NCBI GenBank assembly: GCA_965248135.1
Contig: CBDFIN010000012.1
Location: forward strand, 620,001 to 684,000
Length of the DNA: 64,000 nt
Source: SZUA-100 sp965248135
Lineage (GTDB): Bacteria > Pseudomonadota > Alphaproteobacteria > Rhizobiales > Rhizobiaceae
Direction of reading: 5' to 3'
In this document: positions 53,348 through 62,734 of the stretch, one piece after another
Layout: every line of letters begins with the position of its first letter
Numbering within the stretch: the first letter of the stretch is position 1
Notes under the pieces: generated by a model
The model's database searches: none
Told to the model about the DNA's origin: nothing
Seen by the model: only the letters and a program-made list of their open reading frames with translations
Program-made: the position numbers and the translations under genes

Positions 53348-53397
53348 TGGGTCTACCTTTAGAGAGTTTTACTCTCCGGTAAACACAGGGCGGTTCA

Positions 53398-54183
53398 GTT
53401 CACTCCACCTTTTTTCTGGCGCTCGAAGGAAATACCCTTCCAGTCATGGCCGATCATGAGTTCGGTGATTTTAGCCGGCGTCGCTTCTTCCACCGGAATT
53501 GTACCGATCAGTTTGCCATCGCGCAGGACCGTGACCTTGTGGGCGATCATGGGAACCTCGTGCAGCCGATGGGTCACATAGATGATCGCAGTGCCCAGAC
53601 CCGACAGGGTTCGCACGACCTCATGCAACAGATCCACCTGTTCCTGTGGTAAGGCCGAGGTGGGTTCGTCAAGAACCAACACACTCGGATCATAAGATAC
53701 GGCCTTGGCGATCTCGACCAATTGTTGTTGCGCCACGTTCAGGCGCGATACTTCCATTTCGGGAGCCACGTCGATCTTTAAACGGGCCAGAATTTCGCGC
53801 GCAAAGTCGCGGCCCTTTGAATGGCTTATCAGCGGCCCCAAGCCATCAGCGCGTTTCCAGCGACCAAGCAGAATATTTTCGGCCACGCTCAGCGCGGGTA
53901 CCACTGAGATTTCTTGATAGACCGTAGCAATTCCGTGGTGTAGAGCATCCATTGGGCCATTGATCGGGCATTCCACACCTTCGATGGTGATGCGCCCATT
54001 GTCTGGGATAACTGCACCGCTGAGCACTTTGATGGCAGTGGATTTTCCGGCGCCATTTTTGCCCAGGAGCGCCCGAACCTCTCCGCGTTCCAGCGTCATG
54101 GAGAAATTATCCAGTGCCAGAACGCCTGGGTATTGTTTTGTCAAACCGTCAAGTTCCAGAACCGGTGCCAGTTGCGCAGACAT
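53398..54183 (-). pseudogene. Sugar ABC transporter ATPase (CUT2, RbsA type), 3'-truncated by IS3
   Basis: The start is the ATG at 54183, preceded by gggaggggtg. Residues 1-260 are the first ATPase half of RbsA-like proteins: GLTKQYPGVLALDNFSMTLE, Walker A GKNGAGKSTAIKVLSG, signature region LNVAQQQLVEIAKAVSYD, Walker B VLVLDEPTSAL and YVTHRLHEV. The second half that completes a typical 500-residue protein is absent because the IS3 end lies at 53397; the stop is supplied by the IS. Short one-domain variants exist, so the amount lost is uncertain. It followed a binding-protein gene (54245-54698). Confidence 0.75.
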
Positions 54184-54244
54184 CTGCACCCCTCCCTGCA
54201 ACAAAGTAGCCCGGTGCGAGCTGCACCGGGCCTCTTCGATAATA

Positions 54245-54698
54245 TTATTCGGCAAATACGGCGCGGCCGTCCGTTTCGACGAATGTCTTGATGCCCTCAT
54301 CATCGCCCCGGGCAAACAAAATTGTAGAGACAATCAGATCTGCTTCAACCTCTATTCCGGAAATCACGTCCAGCGCTAACATCAAAGCGTCATAGCCGAT
54401 TTGGAAAGGGGCCTGACCAGTTACCGCCTGCAAAACACCGTTATCAGCTTGCAGGAACTGGGCATGCTGACCGCTCATATCTGTACCGAATACTTAACTT
54501 CATCAGCCAAACCTGCACCCTGAACCGCAAGAACATGCGCGGTGGTACCACCTTCATTGGCTGCCCAGAGAATGTTGATATCCGGGTTGGCCTGAAGCAT
54601 GGCTTCGGAGATTGGCAGAGCCACATCAGCAAGGAAGCCAGTCTGGTCAGCCTTGATTTCGAACTCAACACCCGCGTCAGTCAGCGCCTGAAGGAAAC
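54245..54698 (-). pseudogene. Sugar-binding protein (CUT2, peripla_BP_4), 5'-truncated and frameshifted
   Basis: The reading FLQALTDAGVEFEIKADQTG, ADVALPISEAMLQANPDINI, LWAANEGGTTAHVLAVQGAG ends in a frame break at about 54480, after which MSGQHAQFLQADNGVLQAVT, then PFQIGYDALMLALDVISGIE continues to the stop. These are the last 150 residues of a ribose-type periplasmic binding protein. The front is removed by the IS3 at 54699. The operon order, binding protein then ATPase, is that of CUT2 importers. Confidence 0.78.
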
Positions 54699-54736
54699 TG
54701 AACCGCCCCGGGTTTACCGGAGGCTGATTAGTTTGT

Positions 54737-55653
54737 TTATGCGACTAATTCTAACTGGTTTATCTGTGCATAGTACAGCTCCTCTGCTTCAGCGGGCGGA
54801 ATATTTCCGATTGGTTCCAGCAGGCGACGGTTGTTGAACCAGTCAACCCATTTGAGGGTCGCCATTTCAACATCATCAATGCTGCGCCATGAACTCTTTC
54901 GATGAATGACTTCGGCCTTGTAAAGTCCATTGATGGTTTCGGCCAAGGCGTTGTCATATGAGTCGCCGACACTGCCAACGGATGGCTCAATCCCGGCCTC
55001 GGCCAACCGCTCGGTGTAGCGGATCGAGACATACTGAACGCCCCGGTCACTGTGATGGATCAGCCCGTCTTGTTGAACCGGCCGTCGATCATAAAGAGTC
55101 TGTTCCAGAGCATCCAGAACGAAGTCCGTTTTGGCAGAACGGGATACCCGCCAGCCAACAATCCGGCGGGCAAATACATCGATGATGAAAGCGACATAGG
55201 CAAATCCCTGCCAGGTGGAGACAAAGGTAAAATCACTCACCCACAGCATATTGGGTGCAGGCGCGTTGAATTCTCTGTTCACATGGTCGCGTGGGCACGG
55301 GGCAACCGGATTGCTGAAGGTGGTTTTTATCGCCTTTCCTCTGATAACGCCCTGTATTCCAAGCTGTTTCATCAACCGCTCCACAGTACAACGCGCGACA
55401 TCAAAATCCTCTCGCTGCATCTGTCGCCAGACTTTGCGCACCCCGTAAACTTCAAAATTATCATCCCAAACACGTTGGATCTCAGGGCGTAATTCTGCAT
55501 CTCGTTTGGCGCGATCACTGGCCAGACCGGGATCACGGGCAATAGCTGCATGGGAATGATATGTTGAAGGGGCAATCGGCAAAACCTTGCAGATTGGCCA
55601 GAATATAACAGTGGCCCGTGATCATCACGATGATCATCGATAAACATCTTCAT
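54737..55653 (-). pseudogene. IS3-family OrfB with the same 5' frame break as copy 1
   Basis: Same arrangement as 15048-15964: the MKMFIDDHRDDHG start and the LPIAPSTYHSHAAI continuation lie in different frames; the rve core is intact. Confidence 0.75.
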
Positions 55654-55657
55654 CTTC

Positions 55658-56032
55658 TCAGTGGGCGCCCACAATCATGGCTCGCTCCGCCTGGGCAAAG
55701 TTGACCGCCAAAACGCCATTGGTTCGAGTGACAAGGTCAACGCGAGACGCTTTCCTGAGAATTTCATTGGCCTGACGCAATTCCCGGACTTCGCGCTCCA
55801 ACGCTTTGATGCGCTCACGCTCGTCACTCGTCACCCCATCGCGCAAGCCAGTGTCCGTCTCTTCCTGACGAAGCCATTTGCGAAGCGTTTCTGCCGTGCA
55901 GCCAATTTTGGGTGCAATTGCAGAAATCGTCGCCCACTGACTGTCATAATTTTGTTGATGTTCCAACACCATCCGAACGGCACGCGCACGCACTTCAGGT
56001 GAATATCTCTTCGATCTCTTGTTCTTTTCCAT
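55658..56032 (-). CDS. IS3-family OrfA (copy 2)
   Basis: 124 residues, almost the same as 14669-15043 (RYSPEVRARAVRMVLEHQQN; a few substitutions such as APKIGC for ASKIGC). Complete. Confidence 0.88.
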   Translation of the reverse strand: MEKNKRSKRYSPEVRARAVRMVLEHQQNYDSQWATISAIAPKIGCTAETLRKWLRQEETDTGLRDGVTSDERERIKALEREVRELRQANEILRKASRVDLVTRTNGVLAVNFAQAERAMIVGAH

Positions 56033-56083
56033 AGCTCCAAATTATCCTATCTTTGGAGCCTCCGGTAAACCCGGGGCGGTTCA

Positions 56084-56627
56084 CAATGATAGCTTCTTTG
56101 AAGGGCAAATTGCCCAAACAGACAGGGACATTCATATTCAGCAGATAGATCGTACCATTTCCAAAGCCGAAAAAGAACGAGTGCAGATCGAGCAACAAAT
56201 TTCTCAACTGGCAGAACAGCTAACATCGCAAAAAGCTATCGAATATTTTGCTAAACATTTCCGTAAAAATATTGACCAACTTTCCTATGAGCAGAAATGC
56301 CTGTTGGTCAAAATCTGTGTCAAAAAAGTGGAAGTCCAAGATACAGATGACGAGTTAATAATCACCGTTTTCTTTGCATTCGCTCAGCCACACAAAGCTA
56401 AAAATCAGTCTGAGGTCGAACCCAAAAATCCGCTCTCAGAAACGGAAAGGGATAATTTTGGTCAACTATCCCAACTTCATGGTGCCGAATTCGGGAAAGG
56501 TTACATTTGGCTGCAAGCTCATGAAAAAATCGTGATTGGGATAAATGGCAAACGTTTTCGAGTTCCTGAAACAGGTAAGGTTTACTTTATGAGCATACAG
56601 CCGGAGTTTGCTAAACTGGCCGCGTAA
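56084..56627 (+). pseudogene. Large serine recombinase, C-terminal fragment
   Basis: In frame from the IS3 junction the reading is GQIAQTDRDIHIQQIDRTIS, KAEKERVQIEQQISQLAEQL, IEYFAKHFRKNIDQLSYEQK, CLLVKICVKKVEVQDTDDEL, a long coiled coil plus beta strand typical of the C-terminal region of large serine recombinases. The catalytic domain and the zinc ribbon have been removed by the IS3 insertion. It ends IQPEFAKLAA. It may be the remnant of an integrase that acted on this region. Confidence 0.65.
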
Positions 56628-57145
56628 CAAATCTAGGGGGATTTTTGATAAAGATTGTCAGTATACGCCAATGACGGCTGAGCGAACAAACTACCATTTT
56701 TAAAATGTTCGACTGTTCAGGCCGCGACACCCATCACTTCGACACTTTGTGCCAACAGTGGGCATTGGCGTATTTCCGCCAATTCTCACTCAGAGCCGAT
56801 TTTGATGAAAAAGTCGGACTGCTGAAATTTGATCTTGAAAATTAGGTTTTCATTTCAAATATGAGCATCAGTTAGAATCGAGTTTTGATCAATTGACGTA
56901 TCTGAAATTCTTTTCTACAAAATCACCTTCAAGATTAGATTGCCGACTTTTTCATCAAAATCAGCCCATAGTTACCTATTGAGTCATGTCGCTCGTAGGA
57001 CAGTTTTTTGAATGGTTGATGAGTGAAAATGCCCCATAGAAGAAATGCTGCCTTCCACTTACCGGTGGCAGTCATTCTCCCAGATAGCCACGTTGGGCGT
57101 CGAGGCGCCTCTTGACTTATTGCAAGCATTACGCGAGCGCGGCAA
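56628..57145. other. Gene-poor stretch with a 20-bp perfect inverted repeat
   Basis: A 46-residue reading (56705-56845, MFDCSGRDTHHFDTLCQQWA onward) ends ADFDEKVGLLKFDLEN. The part encoding DFDEKVG lies in an inverted repeat: gattttgatgaaaaagtcgg at 56799-56818 and its complement at 56943-56962. The opposite strand of the right arm also reads ADFDEKVG followed by NLILK and a stop. The two arms look like the 3' ends of two related genes facing each other. Nothing else recognised. Confidence 0.4.
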
Positions 57146-59038
57146 TCAATCCCCCCAAAGCCCGCCCCAAATGTGCGCAACGAGCTCCAGGTCCTTTTGA
57201 TCGTCCAAAAAGACAGGTGAAATGTGAGTCGATTTGCCCTCTCTTCGGAAGTAGATCGCACCTACGCACTCACTGCATTTTTCACTAGATTGAAAAACCG
57301 CAGTAAGTTGGTGAGTTTTGTTGTGCGCAAATCTGACTATTGGCTCGATGCCTAGCATTTTGAGAGCGGCAGTCGCTTTATCGCTTCTTTCTTGGGCAAT
57401 GTGCTTAAATGGATTGTGGTCGTCAAGTTCGGCATAGTTCTCTATGAGGATTTTGCATTGCCAATTTGTTTCACCACCAAAACTGTTTACGTATCCCCTG
57501 ATCCATTCACCCGTGTTCGTGGAGACACAAAGACTCATCCCGTTTTTCAGCCTCTCTAGGAGTTCGGAAGTTCGACTTTCGAACTCTTCTTTTGAATTAA
57601 TAACCGTCGGATTCGAGAACATCGCAAAATCGCTAGCCTTGGGAATCAAGTCTACGTCGAATGCTGTTGTGAGAGTTGCCAAATGACGCACGAGGTCGTC
57701 TTTCAAAAGATTCTCTTCTTTGCCACCGTTTGGTTTTTTGTGACAAGAATCTGTCGCCCTAGCATAACTTTCAGTCAGTTTGTTCACGACGTTCAGTGCG
57801 ATATCACTCGGAAGCTTTTCGGTGCTGTCGTTCGAATCTTTTCGTGATGGGCGTAACCAGTAGACGGGACCGATGTCGCCGTCCCCGAGTTCCAAAATAT
57901 TAAGGCGGCTGAGTTCACTCAGAATTTCAGCCAATGCTCGAACCTGCGCTTCCTCTCGATTTTGTTGTCTGAGCATATTCTCTCCGACTTTTTCTAGTAG
58001 GTGAGAGGTTCGACGACAGTCAAATAGGACACGAGGTTCGATCTGAGTGCGTGCTTTTAGGGCAAACATGATGACTTCGATTGCGGCCTGAGACCGGTCA
58101 TTCACTTCGAGGCGCCCCTTCTGGCCAAAACAATCGGCGCGAATCCGATGCCGGAGTAGGCCGATGTTTGCGATGCCGACAGGCTTTGTGTGCATTTCTT
58201 CGACCATTTCTCCTAAATCACTCAGAAATTCGGAGGCACAAATGTCGTAGCAATCACCTTTTAAGCCTTGGACGAGATCTATCAGACCTTCATCCGGCTT
58301 TTTGGTGACAACTACAAGGGATTTGCTTTCTTCGAGTGCTTCCGCCAACGGCCGGAAGATGTCTGGATCGTTCATCGACCAGCCAATGCACAAAATCAGG
58401 CCTGCGTGTTCAAAGTAACTCTTGAGTACGCCGAGTTTCTCCGGCTCAAGTCGGACAACGGCGCCTCTGTCGATGCGGAATGTCAATTTACGCGACACAC
58501 ATCCGTGAACCTTAAGGTAAGCCTGAGGCAGAACGTTGACCTGCCGTATCCTTTCCTCCAAAGCGTGGAATTCAGAAAGGCTCCGGATTTGGTGCTCGAA
58601 GTCGGGGGATTCCAGGGCAAGTGACTGGTCGAACGCCTGGTCGTGGTTCAATGAAACCACCGCTTTGATCTTCTGGTGGTGCAGGTAGTGGGCGAGGATC
58701 TCATAGCCTAGAGAAATGAAGCGGGGTTTTAGAATCTCGGCAAGCTTATTCCGTACGTACTCGTCCCCGCGAAATTTGGCCAATACGTCGATAACATCGA
58801 AGAAGCCCCATTCCGTGAGATCTTTTTTGAGTGCGTGTTTTATGATCGATTGGTCGGCTGTGCTAATAAGGCTGCCTATCTGGTTCCCTGTTGGGATTCC
58901 TGACTCTGCAGACGCGCCAGCGCCGACGATTACAATTACATCATTGCCACTATTGATAGCGTTGGCCACTCGGTTGGCGGCAGTTTCTGAATTGTTGGTC
59001 AAATGAGGGTTTTTGTCGGACATAATAGAGATTCCCAT
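57146..59038 (-). CDS. SIR2-family protein with a C-terminal PLD-like region; candidate defence NADase
   Basis: 630 residues; a start at 59023 (MSDKNPH) is also possible, with GGGA 9 bases upstream. Residues about 33-270 are a SIR2-like domain: GAGASAESGIPTG (39-51) is the NAD loop, SLNHDQAFD keeps the Asn and Asp, LKVHGCV supplies the His, and CIGWSMNDPDI is a late sirtuin-fold motif. About 300-470 is helical. The last 100 residues (FAHNKTHQLTAVF, AIYFRREGKSTHISPVFLDD) resemble PLD-like sensor tails. SIR2 proteins of this size in bacterial islands often deplete NAD during phage infection (Thoeris, DSR and related). No partner gene is next to it. Role inferred. Confidence 0.75.
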   Translation of the reverse strand: MGISIMSDKNPHLTNNSETAANRVANAINSGNDVIVIVGAGASAESGIPTGNQIGSLISTADQSIIKHALKKDLTEWGFFDVIDVLAKFRGDEYVRNKLAEILKPRFISLGYEILAHYLHHQKIKAVVSLNHDQAFDQSLALESPDFEHQIRSLSEFHALEERIRQVNVLPQAYLKVHGCVSRKLTFRIDRGAVVRLEPEKLGVLKSYFEHAGLILCIGWSMNDPDIFRPLAEALEESKSLVVVTKKPDEGLIDLVQGLKGDCYDICASEFLSDLGEMVEEMHTKPVGIANIGLLRHRIRADCFGQKGRLEVNDRSQAAIEVIMFALKARTQIEPRVLFDCRRTSHLLEKVGENMLRQQNREEAQVRALAEILSELSRLNILELGDGDIGPVYWLRPSRKDSNDSTEKLPSDIALNVVNKLTESYARATDSCHKKPNGGKEENLLKDDLVRHLATLTTAFDVDLIPKASDFAMFSNPTVINSKEEFESRTSELLERLKNGMSLCVSTNTGEWIRGYVNSFGGETNWQCKILIENYAELDDHNPFKHIAQERSDKATAALKMLGIEPIVRFAHNKTHQLTAVFQSSEKCSECVGAIYFRREGKSTHISPVFLDDQKDLELVAHIWGGLWGD

Positions 59039-59952
59039 TCACCACGAAGAAAGGTCAGTCGAGATCGGACAAACCAGTAGGTGGGCTGACAAAGCTCATA
59101 TCACAATAGTTGCTGCCAACTGTCTACCGAAACTTATTGATGCGACGATGACGGTCTCCTCGGACAGACATAAAATAGAGCTCGACATCTGGTCTTCAAT
59201 CAAAGCAACATTACGGTGTTTTTGGCGTCTAAACCCCTTGTGGTTGAGCCGCAGTATCTGCTTTACCTCCAACTGCGGAAATGTCGGGAGCTATGACCGC
59301 ACGGTAACTAATAGCGCCTATTGCTCATTCTCTCGATGTCGTAAACAGGATGTTTGGTTCGTGACTTCTTGGTAATCTGTCCGCACACCACCAATTGGGC
59401 TCAAGCAGTGAAGGTCCGGAGTGGGCCATCATTGACGAGTTGCCAAGTTCCGCCATGGCCGAACTGCGACACGTATCGAACTGGCAAAAAGGGCTCAGAC
59501 CAGTCATCCCGAATTGTTCTGTCGTCTACAAATGTTACCAATTTGACAGGACATATTTTGGCCAAAGTGAGTGACAAAAGACGATATACTGCTTGAGTTT
59601 ATTAAGGGTTCCATTCCTTTGGAAAACCCGCCGGAGGTAAAACCAACATTCCTTCGGAGCCAACAATTTCAAAAATAGCGTCGGATAAAATTTCAGGCAC
59701 CCAGGGGGGATGGAACATCGTGGGTTGTCATCTTAAAATTGATTAAATACGTGCTTCGTAATTCAAACCGAATGACAATCAACACGAAAAATTCACGAAC
59801 ACTTCATATTCGGCTTTGAGATTGTTGGGTCTTGCGATTTCTCAAATTGAAATTCCCAAATTCCATACCTGTAATAATATCAAGGAAACCTTAAATTTTG
59901 AGACCCAAATGAGACCCACTATTTTGAAATTACGCTAAGTTATTGATTTTGT
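59039..59952. other. 914-bp stretch with no recognised gene
   Basis: It lies between the SIR2 gene and tRNA-Gln. Readings of up to 120 residues exist but overlap in several frames without family patterns or ribosome-binding sites. AT content rises towards the tRNA (59740-59945). As the 3' side of the tRNA gene, it is where an integrated element would have its attachment site; no repeat of the tRNA 3' end was seen elsewhere in the window. Confidence 0.5.
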
Positions 59953-60027
59953 TGGCTGGGGATCCTGGATTCGAACCAGGACTGACGGAGTCAGAGTCCG
60001 TTGTACTACCGTTATACTAATCCCCAG
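59953..60027 (-). tRNA. tRNA-Gln (CTG anticodon)
   Basis: The reverse strand folds into a full cloverleaf: acceptor CTGGGGA / TCCCCAG, D-arm with AGTATAACGGTAGT, anticodon arm ACGGA-CTCTGAC-TCCGT with CTG at positions 34-36, and the T-loop TTCGAATC. The CCA end is encoded (59953-59955). Confidence 0.95.
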
Positions 60028-60329
60028 AATCTTGCTCGGTATTGGCCATATCGACCTTTGTCCGGCAAAGAACCGTTCGGGCTATATAATCCCGTGGCCC
60101 ATTCAATACAATGTCTAATTCACGCCAAAACCACTGACTTTCACCGTTCGCCTCAGGTTTTTGCAGCTGACCCCACATCACCGATATTCAACATCAGCGA
60201 TAATTATACTTGTGCCATTTCATTTGCCTGATACAGTCGAGACAACTGAAAAATTGGCGTCAACCCAGACGGTACAGCCAGCAAGTGCAGCGCTGGACCG
60301 ACAGTGTTTATGACGCAAAGGAACATACC
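60028..60329 (+). other. Leader region of the ppx-rlmE operon
   Basis: No gene. It contains the region upstream of the tRNA gene (to the left) and the promoter area of the following operon. The long frame that extends the phosphatase back to 60210 has no ribosome-binding site; AAAGGA before the GTG at 60330 decides that start. Confidence 0.5.
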
Positions 60330-61961
60330 GTGGAAGACCCGAGAAAAGGTGGATCGCCACCGGATTCAGGGGCATCGGGAGCCGGAGACAACAACCGTTC
60401 TGGCAAGAATCGTTGGAAAAGGTGGAAGAAGACCCGCAAAAAAGCTGAGTTTCCCTCCTCAAAGAGCGCTTCGTCCCCTGCCGAAGAAAGCAAAGGCCGT
60501 GAAGATCGCCGCCCACCCGACGCGCCGCCGGCAAAAAGTGGCGGCACGGGGAAAAATCGGGGCGTCCCATCAGCTCAACGCCAACGCCCGGATAGCCAGG
60601 CCACGGTCAGCAATAGCGGCTGCAACGAATTTGGCAAGAAAAGAACGCGCCGGAGGCGTAGACGAAAGTCGAAATCGGCTGAGGCCTTAAATTCGGCCGG
60701 GAATCAAAGCCCTTTTGAACACTCCAGCCACGAGCAGGAAAGACACCGGCGTCAACCCTTGCCGCAGGAAGCGACGGCTGAATATACCGACAAGGCCAAA
60801 AATGTCGCCAAATCATCGCCCGGCAACGGATATCAGGCCAAGCAAGACCGGAGCCGGCAACCGCAAGGTCAGCGTAATCGCAGTGCTTTTCACTATAAAA
60901 AGCCAAAGCGCACATTTTACGCTGCCCTTGATCTGGGTACCAACAATTGCCGGCTGCTTGTCGCCCTGCCCCAGGCGCCAGGGCGATTTCGGGTGGTCGA
61001 TTCCTTTTCACAAATTGTTCGTTTGGGCGAGGGTTTGGGATCATCCGGCAGGTTGCGCGATGACGCCATGGATCGAACCATTGTCGCGCTGAAAGCCTGC
61101 CGCGAAAAATTGCGTGCCCGGGTGAAAACCCGGCAACGGCTGATCGCCACCGAGGCTTGCCGGCAGGCTGAAAATGGCCAGAGCTTTCTCGACCGGGTGC
61201 TTGAGGAAACCGGTCTGAAACTCGAAATCGTTGACCGGGCAACAGAGGCCAGACTGGCCGTGTCGGGATGCAGCTCACTGGTCGATCGCAAGGCTGGTGG
61301 TGTCGTGCTGTTCGATATCGGCGGCGGCTCATCCGAGCTGGCGCTGTTGGATATTTCCAACCGCCGCAGCCATCAGATTTCAGACCACATATTATCCTGG
61401 GCGTCACTGCCTGTCGGGGTGGTTACGCTGTCGGAAAAATTTGGCGGCGGTAAGGAGGTCACGCCTGAAATATTTGAAGACATGGTCTTAGATGTGGTCA
61501 ATCGGCTTGATCGATTTGAGGGCAGGTATGCGCTGGCACACGCCATCAATGATGAGCGATTTCATTTGCTCGGCACTTCGGGCACGGTGACCACGCTGGC
61601 CGGGGTCCACCTCAATCTGCAGCGCTACGACCGCCGCCGGGTGGATGGCGCCTGGCTGAGCAATGAAGACGTCGATGCGATGATTAGCCGGCTGCTTCAT
61701 ATGAGCTTCGAGGACCGGGTCAATAATCCGTGCATTGGTGCGGATCGGGCCGATCTGGTGCTTGCCGGCTGTGCTATCCTTGAAGCCATTCGCCGGCTGT
61801 GGCCATCGCGCCGATTGCGGGTGGCCGACCGGGGCTTGCGCGAGGGAATATTGACGGAATTGATGGATGAGGACGGCGTGTGGCGGAAGTACCGTAGAAA
61901 ATCCAGGTTCGGCCCCAAATCGCGAGACGGCCAAATGCACAATGGTGGAGGTGAATTTTGA
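60330..61961 (+). CDS. ppx: Ppx/GppA-family exopolyphosphatase/pppGpp phosphatase with a long basic N-terminus
   Basis: 543 residues from the GTG at 60330 (VEDPRKGG). The first 190 residues are low-complexity, Lys/Arg/Ser/Pro-rich (KKRTRRRRRRKSKSAEAL) and probably disordered. The catalytic part starts at TFYAALDLGTNNCRLLVALP (phosphate-1 loop) and has SFSQIVRLGEGLG, ATEACRQAENG, VVLFDIGGGSSELALLDI and LLGTSGTVTTLAGVHLNL. It is about 310 residues long, so only the first Ppx/GppA domains are present, as in many alphaproteobacteria. It hydrolyses polyphosphate or pppGpp. The stop overlaps the rlmE start, indicating an operon. Confidence 0.88.
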   Translation: MEDPRKGGSPPDSGASGAGDNNRSGKNRWKRWKKTRKKAEFPSSKSASSPAEESKGREDRRPPDAPPAKSGGTGKNRGVPSAQRQRPDSQATVSNSGCNEFGKKRTRRRRRRKSKSAEALNSAGNQSPFEHSSHEQERHRRQPLPQEATAEYTDKAKNVAKSSPGNGYQAKQDRSRQPQGQRNRSAFHYKKPKRTFYAALDLGTNNCRLLVALPQAPGRFRVVDSFSQIVRLGEGLGSSGRLRDDAMDRTIVALKACREKLRARVKTRQRLIATEACRQAENGQSFLDRVLEETGLKLEIVDRATEARLAVSGCSSLVDRKAGGVVLFDIGGGSSELALLDISNRRSHQISDHILSWASLPVGVVTLSEKFGGGKEVTPEIFEDMVLDVVNRLDRFEGRYALAHAINDERFHLLGTSGTVTTLAGVHLNLQRYDRRRVDGAWLSNEDVDAMISRLLHMSFEDRVNNPCIGADRADLVLAGCAILEAIRRLWPSRRLRVADRGLREGILTELMDEDGVWRKYRRKSRFGPKSRDGQMHNGGGEF

Positions 61962-62734
61962 GTAAAAATTTCAAACCACCAAAGAGCAGCTGGAAGCCCG
62001 GCAAAAAACCTGGCAGCAGAGCAAAGGCCGAAGACCGAAACACCAAGAGTTCTACAACACCTGCCATCCGCAATTTGAGCACCAGGGTAAAAACCGCGCG
62101 TGGACGAAAACTGTCATCCACATTATGGTTGCAACGGCAGCTGAATGATCCATATGTCAAGAAAGCGAAGGCTGAAGGTTATGCATCGCGTGCGGCCTAT
62201 AAGCTGATTGAGATGGACGACCGATTTGGTCTTCTCAAAAAGGGCATGCGCGTGATTGATCTTGGCGCGGCTCCGGGCGGCTGGTGTCAGGTGGCGGTTC
62301 AGCGCACCGGTTCATCGCTGGAAAATCGCCTGGTGGTCGGCATCGACTATCTCGACATGGAGCCGGTTGCCGGTGCGACGATATTGAAGAAGGATTTTCT
62401 TGATGATGATGCAGCAGATGCGCTGATGGCGGCGTATTGCGGTGACGCACTTGATGTGGTTCTTTCTGATCTGGCGGCGCCGACAACCGGCCATCGCCGC
62501 ACCGACCATATTCGCACCATGGCGCTGGTGGAAGCGGCGCTTGAATTTGCCCAAAAGGTGCTCAAACCCGGCGGTCATTTTCTCGCCAAAACATTTCAAG
62601 GGGGTACTGAAAAGCCCCTGCTAGATCGGTTGAATGCGAATTTTCAGTCGGTTCATCATGTCAAGCCACCAGCAAGCCGCGATGGTTCGGTAGAACTTTA
62701 TTTGCTGGCAAGGGGATTGAAGGAACGAGATTAA
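61958..62734 (+). CDS. rlmE: 23S rRNA 2'-O-methyltransferase RlmE (FtsJ/RrmJ)
   Basis: 258 residues; starts at the TTG overlapping the ppx stop (TTGA). After a basic 45-residue extension come DPYVKKAKAEGYASRAAYKL (catalytic Lys), VIDLGAAPGGWCQVAVQRTG (SAM loop), VVLSDLAAPTTGHRRTDHIR (Asp), GGHFLAKTFQGG (Lys) and SRDGSVELYLLARGL (Glu), the K-D-K-E set. It methylates U2552 of 23S rRNA in the assembled large subunit. The next gene starts directly after its stop. Confidence 0.95.
   Translation: MSKNFKPPKSSWKPGKKPGSRAKAEDRNTKSSTTPAIRNLSTRVKTARGRKLSSTLWLQRQLNDPYVKKAKAEGYASRAAYKLIEMDDRFGLLKKGMRVIDLGAAPGGWCQVAVQRTGSSLENRLVVGIDYLDMEPVAGATILKKDFLDDDAADALMAAYCGDALDVVLSDLAAPTTGHRRTDHIRTMALVEAALEFAQKVLKPGGHFLAKTFQGGTEKPLLDRLNANFQSVHHVKPPASRDGSVELYLLARGLKERD

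Larger units (their letters stand above)
52039..53397. mobile_element. IS3-family element, third and divergent (1359 bp)
   Basis: The ends TGAACCGCCC...GGGCGGTTCA match those of the other two IS3 copies at the tips, but the body is a related, distinct element. orfA and orfB are both intact and overlap by 4 bases. No target duplication. Confidence 0.88.
54699..56083. mobile_element. IS3-family element, copy 2 (1385 bp)
   Basis: Same ends and length as 14618-16002, opposite orientation. The left flank is a binding-protein gene and the right flank a serine recombinase; no target duplication, so a deletion or rearrangement has occurred at this element. Confidence 0.9.

Noticed and set aside
60210..60329. 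Upstream extension of the Ppx/GppA gene
   Set aside because: The extension has no ribosome-binding site and is not protein-like; AAAGGA before the GTG at 60330 fits better.
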